Positions 1 through 9,751 are shown, counted from the stretch's first letter. The stretch: 64,000 nucleotides of DNA from Methanothermococcus thermolithotrophicus DSM 2095 (GCF_946463545.1 NZ_OX296583.1:496001-560000); one strand, 5' to 3'. The notes: generated by a model from the letters alone, not told the origin. Translations and numbers: made by a program.

Positions 1-29
1 AGTATTTTATGTGTTTCGTGATTGCATCA

Positions 30-1910
30 TTATCTAAATATTGGCTGTACTGAGCATTTTAATGGTAATGGTAATGGCTTATATGGACAGCCTGCAGTTT
101 CTTCTTTTATTCTTTCAATCAACTGTTCAACTGTCATTTTTTCTTTTAATGGTTTCTTTAAGGTTGATTCTTCCCTTATTGTTATGGTTAAAATATTATT
201 TTTAACCTCTTCATCTCCAACAACCACAACGTAAGGAACCCAATCCTTACCTGCATTTCTTATCTTCTTACCTACGCTTTCGTCTCTGTCTTCAAAGTCA
301 GCTCTTATCCCATTTTCTCTAAGTTTTTTTGCAACTTCTAATGCATATTCCTCGTGTGAGTCAGAAACTGGTATTACTCTTACCTGTATAGGTGAAAGCC
401 ATACTGGCAACATAGGAGCTCTTCCTTTTTGCGAGTCTAAATATGCTCCCTCTAACAACCCACACATAACTCTTTCAATACTTCCAGTTGGTGAGCAGTG
501 GAGTATTATTGGATTTATTTTTTTATCTCCGTCGTGAACAACGATTCCAAATCTTTTTGAGCTCTCAACATCTATTTGAACTGTTGGGTTTTCAATAGGT
601 CTTCCAAAGCTGTCTATTACTGCCATGTCAACTTTTCCTACCCAGTAATGATGCCTTCCAGGTAACAATTCCAATATAACATCTTTTCCATATTTTTCTT
701 TGTATTCCTTCGCTATTTTAAAGAACCAGTCTTTGTTTTCTTCAAAGAAATCCTTGGTATATCTGAATATAACTGAGTATGGTGTTTTTAAATCGTCCCC
801 AGTTTTTAAACACATCCAGAACTGATTTTCGAATTCATCTATGGCCTGCTTAATATCCATACATACGGTATGCATATCAGGCATTGTAAAGCATCTTAAT
901 CTCTTTAAACCTACCAATTCCCCTCTTTGTTCGTATCTGAAGCTGTAAGTTGAAAGTTCATAGAGTTTTAACGGCAAGTGTTTTGGTAATAGGTACATGT
1001 CCTTTTTCATCATGAACTGACCAAAGCATGCCGCAAATCTTAACATTAAATCTTTGTTTCCTTGTTTGAATCTGTACTGTCTTTCTCCAAACTTATCCGC
1101 ATGTTCTTTTATTGCATTGTTTCCTAAATCATACATTACTGGAGTTTCGACAGCCATAGCTCCATTTTCCACAACTAAATTATAAACGTATTCTGACAAT
1201 AAGTCCCTTATCAATTTACCTTTTGGATACCATCTGAAGTGACCTGCATCTGAGCTCGGCTCATAGTCACAGATTTCTTTTTCTTTTATATATTTAACAT
1301 GAGGAGGTTCTGACTCTTTGTTTTCGTTTTTTTCTTCTTTGATTCCAAGTTCGTGTTTTGCCAAAGCTTTTAATTCTTCGTCTTCAATAACATCTATATT
1401 TTCTTCGGTTAATTCTATCATTTCCTTTGTATCTGGTTTTAATAGGTAGAATTGAGTTTTTGAAGAAGTTTTTTCTTTATCTTCTTTTTCTTCCCTAGGG
1501 GTTATTTTTCTTGAGAGCTCACTTAATGGGTGACCTTTACAACTTATTTTAAATGCCTTATACCATCCAAACGGAGCTCTTAGTACATCAAAACCTTTAT
1601 TGACTAATTCAGCTTCAATGCCTTTTAAAACTTCTTTTGCAACTTCTGGAGAAGATAACTCATTGGACAAATGAGCGTATGGATAGACCACTACATTTTT
1701 TACCTTTAAGGTTTCGGTGGTTTTTATTATCTCGTCCACGGCACTTTTGATTATTCCTTCAGGATTATCTTCATCTTCCTTTTCAACTGCTATGAATACA
1801 GTTAAACATTCATCCATTTTTCCAGCTAATACTTCGGTATCTTCTGCTATTTTGGTTTTCTTTTTTGCTTCAAATTCTAGATAATCAGAGTGTATCAATA
1901 AGGTTTTCAT
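30..1910 (-). CDS. thrS: Threonyl-tRNA synthetase, archaeal type
   Basis: Charges tRNA-Thr with threonine in the cytoplasm. The 626-residue protein has the archaeal layout: an N-terminal editing domain of the D-aminoacyl-tRNA-deacylase-like kind (about residues 1-145), a linker rich in Lys and Glu (about 140-215), the class II catalytic core and the C-terminal anticodon-binding domain. Visible core motifs are RYEQRGELVG (motif 2 region) and GAYLDSQKGRAPMLPVWLSP near motif 3. The ATG at 1910 follows GAGGGAT at suitable spacing. The last codons lie over a small AATGGT tandem repeat (plus strand near 60-78), giving a PLPLPLK tail. It is transcribed away from the APC permease gene across a repeat-filled intergenic region. 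Identification is secure from motifs and length. Confidence 0.95.
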   Translation of the reverse strand: MKTLLIHSDYLEFEAKKKTKIAEDTEVLAGKMDECLTVFIAVEKEDEDNPEGIIKSAVDEIIKTTETLKVKNVVVYPYAHLSNELSSPEVAKEVLKGIEAELVNKGFDVLRAPFGWYKAFKISCKGHPLSELSRKITPREEKEDKEKTSSKTQFYLLKPDTKEMIELTEENIDVIEDEELKALAKHELGIKEEKNENKESEPPHVKYIKEKEICDYEPSSDAGHFRWYPKGKLIRDLLSEYVYNLVVENGAMAVETPVMYDLGNNAIKEHADKFGERQYRFKQGNKDLMLRFAACFGQFMMKKDMYLLPKHLPLKLYELSTYSFRYEQRGELVGLKRLRCFTMPDMHTVCMDIKQAIDEFENQFWMCLKTGDDLKTPYSVIFRYTKDFFEENKDWFFKIAKEYKEKYGKDVILELLPGRHHYWVGKVDMAVIDSFGRPIENPTVQIDVESSKRFGIVVHDGDKKINPIILHCSPTGSIERVMCGLLEGAYLDSQKGRAPMLPVWLSPIQVRVIPVSDSHEEYALEVAKKLRENGIRADFEDRDESVGKKIRNAGKDWVPYVVVVGDEEVKNNILTITIREESTLKKPLKEKMTVEQLIERIKEETAGCPYKPLPLPLKCSVQPIFR

Positions 1911-1980
1911 TATTATCCCTCAAATTTTTAAGTTTTATAGGTTTATTAACAAATTTAATTTAACTTTGAGATAGCTTATT

Positions 1981-2094
1981 TATAGTCGTTCTACGAAGGT
2001 GTTATAATATTTATTAAATTAATTTTACCTGTTTAACAAATATCTAATCAAATTTAAAGTATATTGAGTGATATATAATTGCAGAACGACTATA
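1981..2094. repeat. MITE-like element, copy A (TATAGTCG family)
   Basis: This 114-bp AT-rich segment is bounded by TATAGTCGTTCTACG on the left and GCAGAACGACTATA on the right, which are near-perfect inverted repeats of each other. It contains no ORF. The flanking TA dinucleotides would fit a TA target duplication, but that is inference. It lies 100 bp before copy B in the same orientation, between thrS and the APC permease gene. Confidence 0.75.
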
Positions 2095-2193
2095 TAGTGG
2101 TGTGCAATTTTATTTAAACTAATGTTTAATTTTATAAATAAAAAAAACAAAAATAATATTTAAATCTTTATTTTATAATTATCCTAAAAAAGG

Positions 2194-2311
2194 TGGTCGT
2201 TCTGCGAATGAGTGGTATAAAATTTTATTAAATTTAATTAGATTGTTTAACACCAATTTAATTTAAATTAAATGAAGTATGTTAGATATTATTTATTGCA
2301 GAACGACTATA
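2194..2311. repeat. MITE-like element, copy B (TATAGTCG family)
   Basis: A 118-bp AT-rich segment has left end TGGTCGTTCTGCGAATG and right end ATTGCAGAACGACTATA. Its interior shares a TATTAAATT..AATTA..GTTTAACA pattern with copy A. The right end stops 10 bp before the APC permease start, so it must form most of that gene's leader or promoter region. Confidence 0.75.
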
Positions 2312-2321
2312 ATGTGGGAAT

Positions 2322-3440
2322 ATGGGACAATTAACATTAAAAGATGCGGTATTTTTGACAATAACTTCCATTATCGGAGGGGGTATATTCGTACTTTCCC
2401 CTTTAACATACTTAATTGCAGGAAAATCTGCAATATATGGGTGGATTTTACTCTTAATAATAAGTATGATTTTAGTCCTACCCTTTGCCTATACTACGAC
2501 TAAAATAAGCAAAAGTGGGGGACCGTATAAGTATATAATGAGAATGTTCGGGAAACGGACTGGAGTGGCATTTGCCTATACGTTATGGCTTGCGGGAATG
2601 GTGGCTATCTCAGCGGTAGTATCATTTTTTGGTGTAATATTTAATGTTTATTTTAGTTTTAAGTATGTGGAGGTTATATTGGTTGTATTCTTAACTTCTC
2701 TTATAATAAATGGAATCAATGTAGTAGGAAACTTTATTAGAACTTTTGGAGTTTTAACAATTATGACATTATTATTTATTGTATTTTCAAATAAAATTGA
2801 CCCATCAGTCTTTAATGTAGAATTTGACTTATTTAAGGTTATGACAGCGAGTTATTTCGGGTTATGGACTATGACCGGTTGGGAAGCAATAACTATTCCA
2901 TCAGAGGCATTTAAAAATCCAGAAAAGGACATATATTATGGATTAATTATCGGGACATTTATTATTGGAATTTTGTATCTTCTATATTCACTTGTTGTTG
3001 TTTCTTCAAATATGACATTTGCTAAATTGGATGATATTATAGAGGTATTAATTGGAAATAACCTTATTGTATGGGTTAGTATGTTGTTTATAATCGGCGG
3101 TTGTGTATTTAGTTGGTTATTTTCTTTAGGCTGGATGCCTTATGCACTGTCCCACGATAATCTACTTATTCCAAAGTTGAATACATTTACCAAATTAAAA
3201 AAAGGAGTTCCGATAAATGGAGTTCTGTTGAATTCACTTGTTATAGTAACTCTCTCAGTATATCCTTCAAAGACATTAGTAGATTTTGCAATGTTTTTAA
3301 CCCTAATATCGTACTTTGTGTTATATCTCGCTGTTTTTAAAGAGGATGAGCTAAAATTAAAAATAAAAATTATGTCATTATTGGCGGCGGTAATTACCCT
3401 ATTAATTGTAATATTTAGGATTTATTTGGTGTTTAAATAA
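2322..3440 (+). CDS. APC-superfamily amino acid permease, short form
   Basis: This is a predicted polytopic membrane transporter for amino acids or related amines. The N-terminus carries the family glycine-rich motif TSIIGGGIFVLSP in the first membrane helix, followed by about nine more hydrophobic segments. At 372 residues it is shorter than the usual 430-480 of the family, so the last one or two helices may be absent. The ATG at 2322 has only a weak upstream purine tract, and the leader comes from the repeat element ending at 2311. Substrate cannot be read from the sequence. The family call is firm; the exact start and completeness are less so. Confidence 0.8.
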   Translation: MGQLTLKDAVFLTITSIIGGGIFVLSPLTYLIAGKSAIYGWILLLIISMILVLPFAYTTTKISKSGGPYKYIMRMFGKRTGVAFAYTLWLAGMVAISAVVSFFGVIFNVYFSFKYVEVILVVFLTSLIINGINVVGNFIRTFGVLTIMTLLFIVFSNKIDPSVFNVEFDLFKVMTASYFGLWTMTGWEAITIPSEAFKNPEKDIYYGLIIGTFIIGILYLLYSLVVVSSNMTFAKLDDIIEVLIGNNLIVWVSMLFIIGGCVFSWLFSLGWMPYALSHDNLLIPKLNTFTKLKKGVPINGVLLNSLVIVTLSVYPSKTLVDFAMFLTLISYFVLYLAVFKEDELKLKIKIMSLLAAVITLLIVIFRIYLVFK

Positions 3441-3646
3441 GCTGGTATATAACTTTAATTAAAAGATAAATGCCCATGTATAGATATTAAAGGAAATAAG
3501 TTCATATTGTTAGTATTGTAAAAATTAATGTACTATTAAAAATGTTAAACATTCGCAGAACTATAGTCTTGAATTATCAACGAATAAAACACCATATAAC
3601 ATTATGTTAATTATGTTAAAAATCATTAAAAGTAATCGGTGAAATT
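3441..3646. other. Intergenic region with a MITE remnant
   Basis: There is no gene here. Positions 3551-3568 read ATTCGCAGAACTATAGTC, matching the right end of the TATAGTCG repeat family with GAC missing. No matching left end is visible, so this looks like a decayed or partial copy. The rest is AT-rich and probably holds the promoter of the kae1-bud32 gene. Confidence 0.5.
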
Positions 3647-5260
3647 ATGATTTGTATTGGATTGGAAGGAACTGCGGAAAAAACAGGGGTTGGTATTGTT
3701 ACTTCTGATGGGGAAGTCCTATTCAACAAAACAATAATATACTCTCCACCAAAACAGGGGATACATCCAAGGGAGGCTGCAGATCATCATGCCGAGACAT
3801 TTCCAAAGCTTATAAAAGAGGCTTTTGAAGTTGTTGATAAAGATGAGATTGATTTAGTTGCATTCTCTCAAGGTCCGGGGTTGGGTCCAAGTTTGAGGGT
3901 GACTGCAACAGCTGCAAGAGCTCTTTCACTATCTTTAAAAAAACCAATAATTGGAGTAAATCATTGTGTGGGGCATATTGAAATTGGTAAATTAACCACA
4001 GATGTAGAAGATCCACTCACACTGTACGTTAGTGGAGGGAACACTCAAATATTGGCATACGTAGGGGAAAAATACAGGGTTTTTGGAGAAACACTTGATA
4101 TAGCCATTGGAAATTGCCTTGACCAGTTTGCAAGAAATTGTAATCTTCCACACCCTGGAGGAGTTTACGTTGAAAAACTTGCAAAAAATGGGGAAAAACT
4201 ACTTAAATTGCCATATACGGTTAAAGGGATGGATATCTCATTTTCAGGGCTTTTAACCTCTGCACTAAAAAAGTACGAAGCTGGGGAAAAACTTGAAGAT
4301 GTATGCTTTTCACTTCAGGAAACCGCCTTTTCCATGTTAACTGAGATAACAGAAAGAGCTCTTGCACATACCAACAAACCAGAAGTTATGCTTGTTGGAG
4401 GAGTTGCGGCAAACATTAGACTTAGAGAGATGCTTAGTATAATGTGCAAAGAACAGAACGTAGATTTTTACGTCCCTGAAAAACAGTTTTGCGGAGATAA
4501 TGGTGCCATGATAGCTTGGCTCGGGATTTTGCAGCATATAAATGGAAAAATCATGGACATAAGTGAAACCAGACCAATATCAAATTATAGGGCAGATATG
4601 GTGGAAGTTAACTGGATTAAAAATAATAATAGCTCAAATCGAAAAAGAGAAATTCCCGAACATTTAGTTGGAAAAGGAGCTGAAGCAGACCTTAAAAAAG
4701 GATGTTATTTGGACTGGGAAATCGTAACCAAGGAAAGAATAAAAAAGAGTTATAGAATTGATGAGCTCGATGAATTGATAAGGACCAGAAGGACAGTTAA
4801 GGAGGCAAGATTTTTATCTACAATTAAAGACTTTGGAATCCCCTGCCCATACGTATTTGACGTTGATAGGGAAAAAAAGAGACTTATGATGAGTTACATT
4901 CATGGAAAGCTTGCAAAAGAAATTATTGAAGAGGGAAACTTGGATTGCTGTTATAAAATTGGTTGGATCGTAGGACAACTTCACAAAAACGGCATAATAC
5001 ATAATGACTTGACAACCTCAAATTTTATAGTTGATGACAACAACGTATATGTTATAGACTTTGGATTGGGAAAATTCTCTGACCTTGTTGAAGATAAAGC
5101 CGTAGATATGATTGTCTTGAAAAAGTCCATTTTAAGCATACACTATAAAAGGTTCAATGAGATATGGGATAGAATAATTGAAGGCTATAAAAATTATGAA
5201 AAATGGGAGGAGGTTATTGAAGAGATGAACGATGTGGAAAAAAGAGCAAGATACTTATAA
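3647..5260 (+). CDS. kae1: Kae1-Bud32 fusion: tRNA threonylcarbamoyladenosine synthase and kinase/ATPase
   Basis: The fused KEOPS/EKC subunits that install t6A37 on ANN-decoding tRNAs. Residues 1 to about 325 are Kae1 (TsaD/Gcp fold): [10 protein letters not shown] supplies the metal-binding His106 and His110, followed by [20 protein letters not shown] and FCGDNGAMI with the metal Asp. From about residue 340 comes the small Bud32 kinase, with [11 protein letters not shown] (catalytic loop) and VIDFGLGK (DFG). The length, 537 residues, matches the M. jannaschii fusion I recall (MJ1130). GGTGAAATT precedes the ATG. marC follows after 12 bp, so the gene probably heads a run with marC, hisA and a nucleoside kinase. 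Confidence 0.96.
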   Translation: MICIGLEGTAEKTGVGIVTSDGEVLFNKTIIYSPPKQGIHPREAADHHAETFPKLIKEAFEVVDKDEIDLVAFSQGPGLGPSLRVTATAARALSLSLKKPIIGVNHCVGHIEIGKLTTDVEDPLTLYVSGGNTQILAYVGEKYRVFGETLDIAIGNCLDQFARNCNLPHPGGVYVEKLAKNGEKLLKLPYTVKGMDISFSGLLTSALKKYEAGEKLEDVCFSLQETAFSMLTEITERALAHTNKPEVMLVGGVAANIRLREMLSIMCKEQNVDFYVPEKQFCGDNGAMIAWLGILQHINGKIMDISETRPISNYRADMVEVNWIKNNNSSNRKREIPEHLVGKGAEADLKKGCYLDWEIVTKERIKKSYRIDELDELIRTRRTVKEARFLSTIKDFGIPCPYVFDVDREKKRLMMSYIHGKLAKEIIEEGNLDCCYKIGWIVGQLHKNGIIHNDLTTSNFIVDDNNVYVIDFGLGKFSDLVEDKAVDMIVLKKSILSIHYKRFNEIWDRIIEGYKNYEKWEEVIEEMNDVEKRARYL

Positions 5261-5272
5261 GATGGTGAAATT

Positions 5273-5905
5273 ATGGATCTTAATCTATTACTTTATTCTT
5301 TTACATCTCTATTTATTATTATGGACCCAGTTGGACTGGCCCCCATATTTTATGTTTTAACTGGAAATTATCCTGAAGAACGAAAGAAAAGAATAATACA
5401 CAAAACATTAATAGTGGTCCTAACGACTTTACTAACATTCGCCTTTTTTGGGACATGGATATTTAAGTTCTTTGGCATTACTATAAATTCATTTAAATTA
5501 GCCGGCGGGTTGTTGCTTTTAAAAATAGCTTGGGACATGCTTCACGCAGAGATATCTGGGATAAAACAAACTTCAAAAGAAGAAAAAGAACTCGAATATT
5601 TAGAAAATATTGCAGTAGTTCCCTTGGGCATACCCCTACTTGCTGGACCTGGTACCATAACTACCACAATTATTTTAATGGATAGTGCAAATACAGTATC
5701 TGATAAAATTACAGTATTAATTTCAATATTATTGGTATCTATGATATCAGGAATTATGCTGTATCTCTCAGAACCTATTGCAAAGGCCCTAAAAACATCG
5801 GGAATAAATGCCATAGTAAGACTTATGGGTTTAATTCTAGCAGCAATCTCAATAGAGATCATATTCAGTGGAACTTACGGCATGATAAAAACAGCAGTAG
5901 TATAA
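5273..5905 (+). CDS. MarC family integral membrane protein
   Basis: A 210-residue membrane protein with about six hydrophobic helices; the family signature region FIIMDPVGLAPIF is in helix 1 and PLLAGPGTITTTI in the middle. MarC proteins (UPF0056) have no settled function; the old link to multiple antibiotic resistance was not upheld. GGTGAAATT lies just before the ATG, 12 bp after the kae1-bud32 stop, and hisA begins 15 bp downstream, so co-transcription is likely. The family call is firm; any transport role is unknown. Confidence 0.88.
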   Translation: MDLNLLLYSFTSLFIIMDPVGLAPIFYVLTGNYPEERKKRIIHKTLIVVLTTLLTFAFFGTWIFKFFGITINSFKLAGGLLLLKIAWDMLHAEISGIKQTSKEEKELEYLENIAVVPLGIPLLAGPGTITTTIILMDSANTVSDKITVLISILLVSMISGIMLYLSEPIAKALKTSGINAIVRLMGLILAAISIEIIFSGTYGMIKTAVV

Positions 5906-5920
5906 TACCTAGGTGAAAGA

Positions 5921-6637
5921 ATGATCGTTATTCCGGCAGTTGATATGAAAAACGGAAAATGTGTCCAGTTAATTCAAGGTGATCCCAATAAAAAGCATGT
6001 TGAATTGGAGAATCCAGTTGAAGTTGCAGAAAAATGGGTGAGCGAAGGGGCAGAAATGCTTCACTTAGTTGATTTAGATGGTGCAATTGAAGGAGAAAGC
6101 GTTAATAGAGAACTAATAAAGGAAATAATCCAAACTGTAAATGTGCCAGTTCAGATTGGTGGAGGAATCAGAACAGTTGAAGATGCACTGAATCTAATCG
6201 AGATAGGGGCTAAAAGAATAATTTTAGGCACCGTTGCAGTTGAAAATCCAGATATTGTTGAAGAAATATCAAAAAAGGTAGGTAAAGAAAAGGTAATGGT
6301 GGCGTTAGATGCAAAAGATGGCAAAGTTGTTATAAAAGGTTGGAAAGAAAAAACAAAATATACTCCTGTTGAAATGGGAAAGATATTGGAGGAAAAAGGT
6401 GCAGGAAGTATCTTGTTTACAAATGTCAATGTAGAAGGACTATTAACTGGAATAGATGTGGAGCCAGTTAAACAGTTGGTGGAAGAGTTGGAAATACCAG
6501 TTATTGCATCAGGTGGTGTAACTACAATTGAAGACCTGATTAAACTAAAAGAAGTCGGTGTTGAAGGGGTAGTTGTAGGTTCTGCAATTTATAAAAACCT
6601 TATAGACTTGAAAGAAGCTATTAAAGCCTGTAGGTGA
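5921..6637 (+). CDS. hisA: Phosphoribosylformimino-5-aminoimidazole carboxamide ribotide isomerase
   Basis: Catalyses the Amadori isomerisation of ProFAR to PRFAR, the fourth step of histidine biosynthesis. It is a TIM barrel of 238 residues, the normal family length. The N-terminus [15 protein letters not shown] carries the catalytic Asp8, and ALDAKDGKV carries the second catalytic Asp near residue 130. The phosphate-binding loops QIGGGIR and VIASGGVTT are present. AGGTGAAAG precedes the ATG. The stop codon overlaps the GGTGAT binding site of the next gene, so the two are tightly coupled. Confidence 0.96.
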   Translation: MIVIPAVDMKNGKCVQLIQGDPNKKHVELENPVEVAEKWVSEGAEMLHLVDLDGAIEGESVNRELIKEIIQTVNVPVQIGGGIRTVEDALNLIEIGAKRIILGTVAVENPDIVEEISKKVGKEKVMVALDAKDGKVVIKGWKEKTKYTPVEMGKILEEKGAGSILFTNVNVEGLLTGIDVEPVKQLVEELEIPVIASGGVTTIEDLIKLKEVGVEGVVVGSAIYKNLIDLKEAIKACR

Positions 6638-6641
6638 TAGA

Positions 6642-7586
6642 ATGGAAGATCCAAAAAGCTCACGATGTAAAACAGGAAAGATAACCGCAGTAGGCCATAT
6701 TGCATTGGACTATATTTTTAACATAGAAAAATTCCCAGATCCAAACACATCTGTTCAGATACCAACTGCAAAAAAATATTATGGTGGAGCTGCATGTAAT
6801 GTTGCAGTAGGGGTAACGAAGTTAGGTTTAAATTCAGGAATTGTCTCCTGTGTAGGTTATGACTTCAAAAATTCAGGTTATGAAAGATACCTGAAAAATT
6901 TAGGTGTTGATACATCCAACATCTACCACTCCGATGAAGAAGAAACTCCAAAGGCATGGATATTTACAGATAAGAAAAACGATCAGATAACCTATTTTTT
7001 ATGGGGTGCTGCCAAACACTACAAAGAACTTAATCCCCCATGTTTCAGTGCAGATATCGTTCATTTAGCAACGGGGGATCCTGAATTCAATATAAGCTGT
7101 GCTGAAAAAGCTAAAGAATGTGGAGCTCTAGTATCCTTTGATCCTGGACAGGATTTACCACTTTACAGTAAGGAAGACATGGAAAGAATACTTAAAAATG
7201 TGGATTTCTTGTTTATGAACAATCATGAATACGATAGAGTATTAAAGTTATTGGGCGATAATGCGGATGAATATATGAGCATGGTTGAAATACTGGTTGT
7301 CACCCATGGTAAAGAAGGAAGTATAATTCATAAGGAAAATGAAGAAATAAAGGTTCCTGCACTAACTGCAAATGCCAAGGATCCTACTGGTGCAGGAGAT
7401 AGCTATAGAGCAGGGTTTTTAACTGCCTATTTAAAAGGTTATGATTTAAGGGAATGCGGCCTTATAGGGTCCGGTGTAGCATCTTTTGTGGTAGAAAAAA
7501 AAGGTTGTCAAACTAATTTGCCATCCTGGGATGATGTGATCAACAGGTTGGAAAAAGAAATCGCACAAATCCGAAGGATTTGCTGA
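6642..7586 (+). CDS. PfkB-family nucleoside kinase (MJ0406-like)
   Basis: A cytosolic ribokinase-fold enzyme expected to phosphorylate nucleosides using ATP. Visible motifs are GHIALDYIFN at the N-terminus, the glycine-rich KKYYGGAACNVAVG region, FLWGAAKHYKELNPP, and the PfkB signature DPTGAGDSYRAGF with the catalytic Asp. The whole chain follows the M. jannaschii nucleoside kinase MJ0406 as I remember it. It starts 4 bp after hisA, using a GGTGAT that overlaps the hisA stop. The C-terminal QIRRIC is encoded by a short palindromic repeat and looks acquired, not ancestral. Substrate range (guanosine, inosine, cytidine) is inferred from the homologue. Confidence 0.88.
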   Translation: MEDPKSSRCKTGKITAVGHIALDYIFNIEKFPDPNTSVQIPTAKKYYGGAACNVAVGVTKLGLNSGIVSCVGYDFKNSGYERYLKNLGVDTSNIYHSDEEETPKAWIFTDKKNDQITYFLWGAAKHYKELNPPCFSADIVHLATGDPEFNISCAEKAKECGALVSFDPGQDLPLYSKEDMERILKNVDFLFMNNHEYDRVLKLLGDNADEYMSMVEILVVTHGKEGSIIHKENEEIKVPALTANAKDPTGAGDSYRAGFLTAYLKGYDLRECGLIGSGVASFVVEKKGCQTNLPSWDDVINRLEKEIAQIRRIC

Positions 7587-7607
7587 TTTACTCGCTTCGC
7601 TCGTAAA
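7566..7607. repeat. Double-hairpin palindromic repeat at gene end
   Basis: Two adjacent hairpins: CAAATCC-GAA-GGATTTG (7566-7582) and TTTAC...CGCTTCGC...GTAAA (7587-7607). They overlap the stop codon and last codons of the nucleoside kinase. The hairpins could act in termination, but they resemble other short TTCG/GAAG palindromes in this window, including those inside metG and trm5. Confidence 0.6.
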
Positions 7608-7803
7608 ACCCATAATTTATTTTTATACATTAATTTATATCTTATTAACTATTCTTTATAGATTAAATTTTTGTCACTTTAACAATTTTAAAAGGAGCAT
7701 AAAACCATATTATATAACAAATTATAAATATTGATGATAGATGATTAACTATTGTTTTGTTAGTTTTTTAACATTTTAGGTTATTATTTAATTAGGTGGT
7801 TAA

Positions 7804-9324
7804 ATGGCAGAAAGAGAACAGTGGGGTTCAAAGATTGGATTTATATTGGCTGCGGTCGGTTCAGCCATAGGTCTAGGTAACATTTGGAGATTCAGTTACC
7901 TTGCCTACAGTAACGGTGGTGGAGCATTTTTAATACCATACTTTGTAGCGTTACTTTTTGTTGGAGTTGCAGTGTTGCTACTTGAGCTCGCATTAGGTCA
8001 CTCAACAAAAGGATCTGCACCATTGGCATTTAAAAGACTACACGAAAAAAGTGAGTGGATAGGCTGGCTTGGTGTTACATCAGGTTTTATTATAACCACG
8101 TACTACATGGCCATTATTAGTTGGGGGGCATACTATCTTTACAAATTGCTGCTAAATGGATTCCCTACAACCAACTTTAGTGATTTCTTCTTTGGGAGTG
8201 TATTACAGCTCTCATCAGGTCCCGGAGATATTGGAGGATTTGCAAACGGTATATTAATTTCAGTTTTATTTATATGGTTGATTAACTATGTAATTGTTAA
8301 TTCAGGGGTTAAAAAAGGTCTTGAAAAAGCAAACCAAATATTCATGCCCCTGCTCTTTATTTTAACTATAATATTAGTGATTAGGGGAATAACCCTACCT
8401 GGAGGTTTAGAGGGTATAAATTGGTACTTAACTCCAGATTTTAGTGCTCTGACAAACCCGAGAATATGGCTTGATGCATTCTCTCAAATATTCTTTACAT
8501 TGAGTCTTGGTTTCGGTATTATGATAGCCTACTCAAGTTACTTACCTAAGAAAACTGATTTAACTACAAGCGCCTTCACAATATCCCTACTAAATTGTGG
8601 ATATTCGTTCTTAGCAGGTTTTGCAGTATTTGGTACTCTTGGGTATATGGCATACACATCAGGACTTCCATTTAATGAAGTTGTGGCCCAAAGTATCGGT
8701 CTAGCATTCGTTACATTCCCGGAGGCCCTTTCATTAATGCCTGTAGGGAGCCTCATATTGGGAGCCATATTCTTCCTTTCACTGGTTATTGCAGGACTTT
8801 CTTCATCAGTATCTCTTGTAGAAGCCATAACCTCCGCTGTAATGGATAAATTTGAAATTAGCAGAGGTAAAGCAGTTGCATCAGTTACCATATTGGGATT
8901 CCTCGGAAGTTTATTATACACCACAAAGTCAGGGCTTTATTGGCTTGATATCGTGGATCACTTCACAGCTTCATACCTCCTCCCAATTGTTGGAGTTTTT
9001 GAAGCGGTTGTGGCAATATGGATATTCAAAGGAGAAAAATTAGAAGCATACTTAAACAAATTATCGGATATAAAAATAGGAAACTACTGGAAGTTCTTTG
9101 CAGGAATATTAACCCCGGTAGTCCTTCTATCGGTTATAGGTCTTGATGTAGTAAGTATGATGTCTAACCCATATGGAGGCTACGCTTGGTCATACTTGGG
9201 TGTAGGCATAGGTATCGCAATACTTGGTGTAATAGTTTCATTTGCCCTTTCAAGAATTCCTTGGAAGAAAAAAGTAGAACCTTGGGATGAATTTGTTAAA
9301 AAACAGGAGGATGATGCAGAATGA
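7804..9324 (+). CDS. Sodium-dependent transporter, NSS/SNF family
   Basis: A sodium-coupled symporter of the LeuT fold, 506 residues, with about 11-12 hydrophobic helices. The first helix and loop carry the family signature: GSAIGLGNIWRFSYLAY, then NGGGAFLIPYF. These include the unwound TM1 region that binds substrate and Na+. Bacterial and archaeal members take up amino acids such as tryptophan, leucine, alanine or methionine; the substrate here is unknown. AGGTGGTTAA precedes the ATG. The stop overlaps the start of a 31-residue membrane peptide (ATGA), which looks like a small accessory subunit. Confidence 0.92.
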   Translation: MAEREQWGSKIGFILAAVGSAIGLGNIWRFSYLAYSNGGGAFLIPYFVALLFVGVAVLLLELALGHSTKGSAPLAFKRLHEKSEWIGWLGVTSGFIITTYYMAIISWGAYYLYKLLLNGFPTTNFSDFFFGSVLQLSSGPGDIGGFANGILISVLFIWLINYVIVNSGVKKGLEKANQIFMPLLFILTIILVIRGITLPGGLEGINWYLTPDFSALTNPRIWLDAFSQIFFTLSLGFGIMIAYSSYLPKKTDLTTSAFTISLLNCGYSFLAGFAVFGTLGYMAYTSGLPFNEVVAQSIGLAFVTFPEALSLMPVGSLILGAIFFLSLVIAGLSSSVSLVEAITSAVMDKFEISRGKAVASVTILGFLGSLLYTTKSGLYWLDIVDHFTASYLLPIVGVFEAVVAIWIFKGEKLEAYLNKLSDIKIGNYWKFFAGILTPVVLLSVIGLDVVSMMSNPYGGYAWSYLGVGIGIAILGVIVSFALSRIPWKKKVEPWDEFVKKQEDDAE

Positions 9325-9416
9325 ACACATCTGCCATAATAATGTTCTTATTTGGAGCTATTGTGTTGTGGGGTGGTTCAGCCTATTTCCTCATGAAATC
9401 TATGAAAAGCGATTGA
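9321..9416 (+). CDS. MetS-like small subunit of NSS transporter
   Basis: A 31-residue single-helix peptide: it begins MNTSAIIMFLFGAIVLWGG and ends YFLMKSMKSD. An exact AGGAGG lies at 9305-9310 and its ATG overlaps the transporter stop, which indicates translational coupling. Corynebacterial MetPS and other bacterial NSS transporters have a similar small subunit (MetS family) with a hydrophobic stretch and a VLWGG motif; the VLWGG match and position argue for the same role here. It is below normal gene-calling size and may be missed by automatic annotation. Confidence 0.75.
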   Translation: MNTSAIIMFLFGAIVLWGGSAYFLMKSMKSD

Positions 9417-9751
9417 TAGATTGGCAATAAGTTTTAGTTCAGATGCCCTCGATATCCTCTTACCCTTAAAAACACTTTTTTATCTTTTACGATGATAATG
9501 GCATCTTAGATTTCTATATAGGGTGGTGTGCAATTTTAAGTTAACTAATCAGTCTTTGTAAATCAAATATCCGTTAAAAATAAACCATATTTTCAATTAA
9601 CAGTTTATTTTATATTTAATAAAATTTACCTGTATTACTAGTTAAGTAAGTAATAAATACACACCTCAATTCAAAACCCAAATCTTTTATAAAACATAAG
9701 TTTTTAAATTTAAACTAATAATAGTTTCATAATAATATCATGGTGATTAAT
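9417..9751. other. Intergenic region with weak inverted-repeat ends
   Basis: I see no gene. TATAGGGTGGTGTGCA at 9517-9532 resembles the TATAGTGGTGTGCA terminus of the element upstream of hypD. A possible opposite end, ACACACCTC near 9659-9667, matches only partly. Downstream is AT-rich promoter-like sequence for the CBS gene. Confidence 0.3.

Noticed and set aside
2093-2200. TATAGTGGTGTGCA at 2093 as a full element
   Set aside because: No matching right end was found before 2322, so it is treated only as a stray terminus.
4337-4537. Antisense ORFs inside kae1-bud32
   Set aside because: They are shadows of strongly conserved coding sequence on the other strand, without binding sites or domains.
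9517-9668. Inverted-repeat element between the NSS subunit and the CBS gene
   Set aside because: The two ends match too poorly to call an element; noted only in the intergenic entry.
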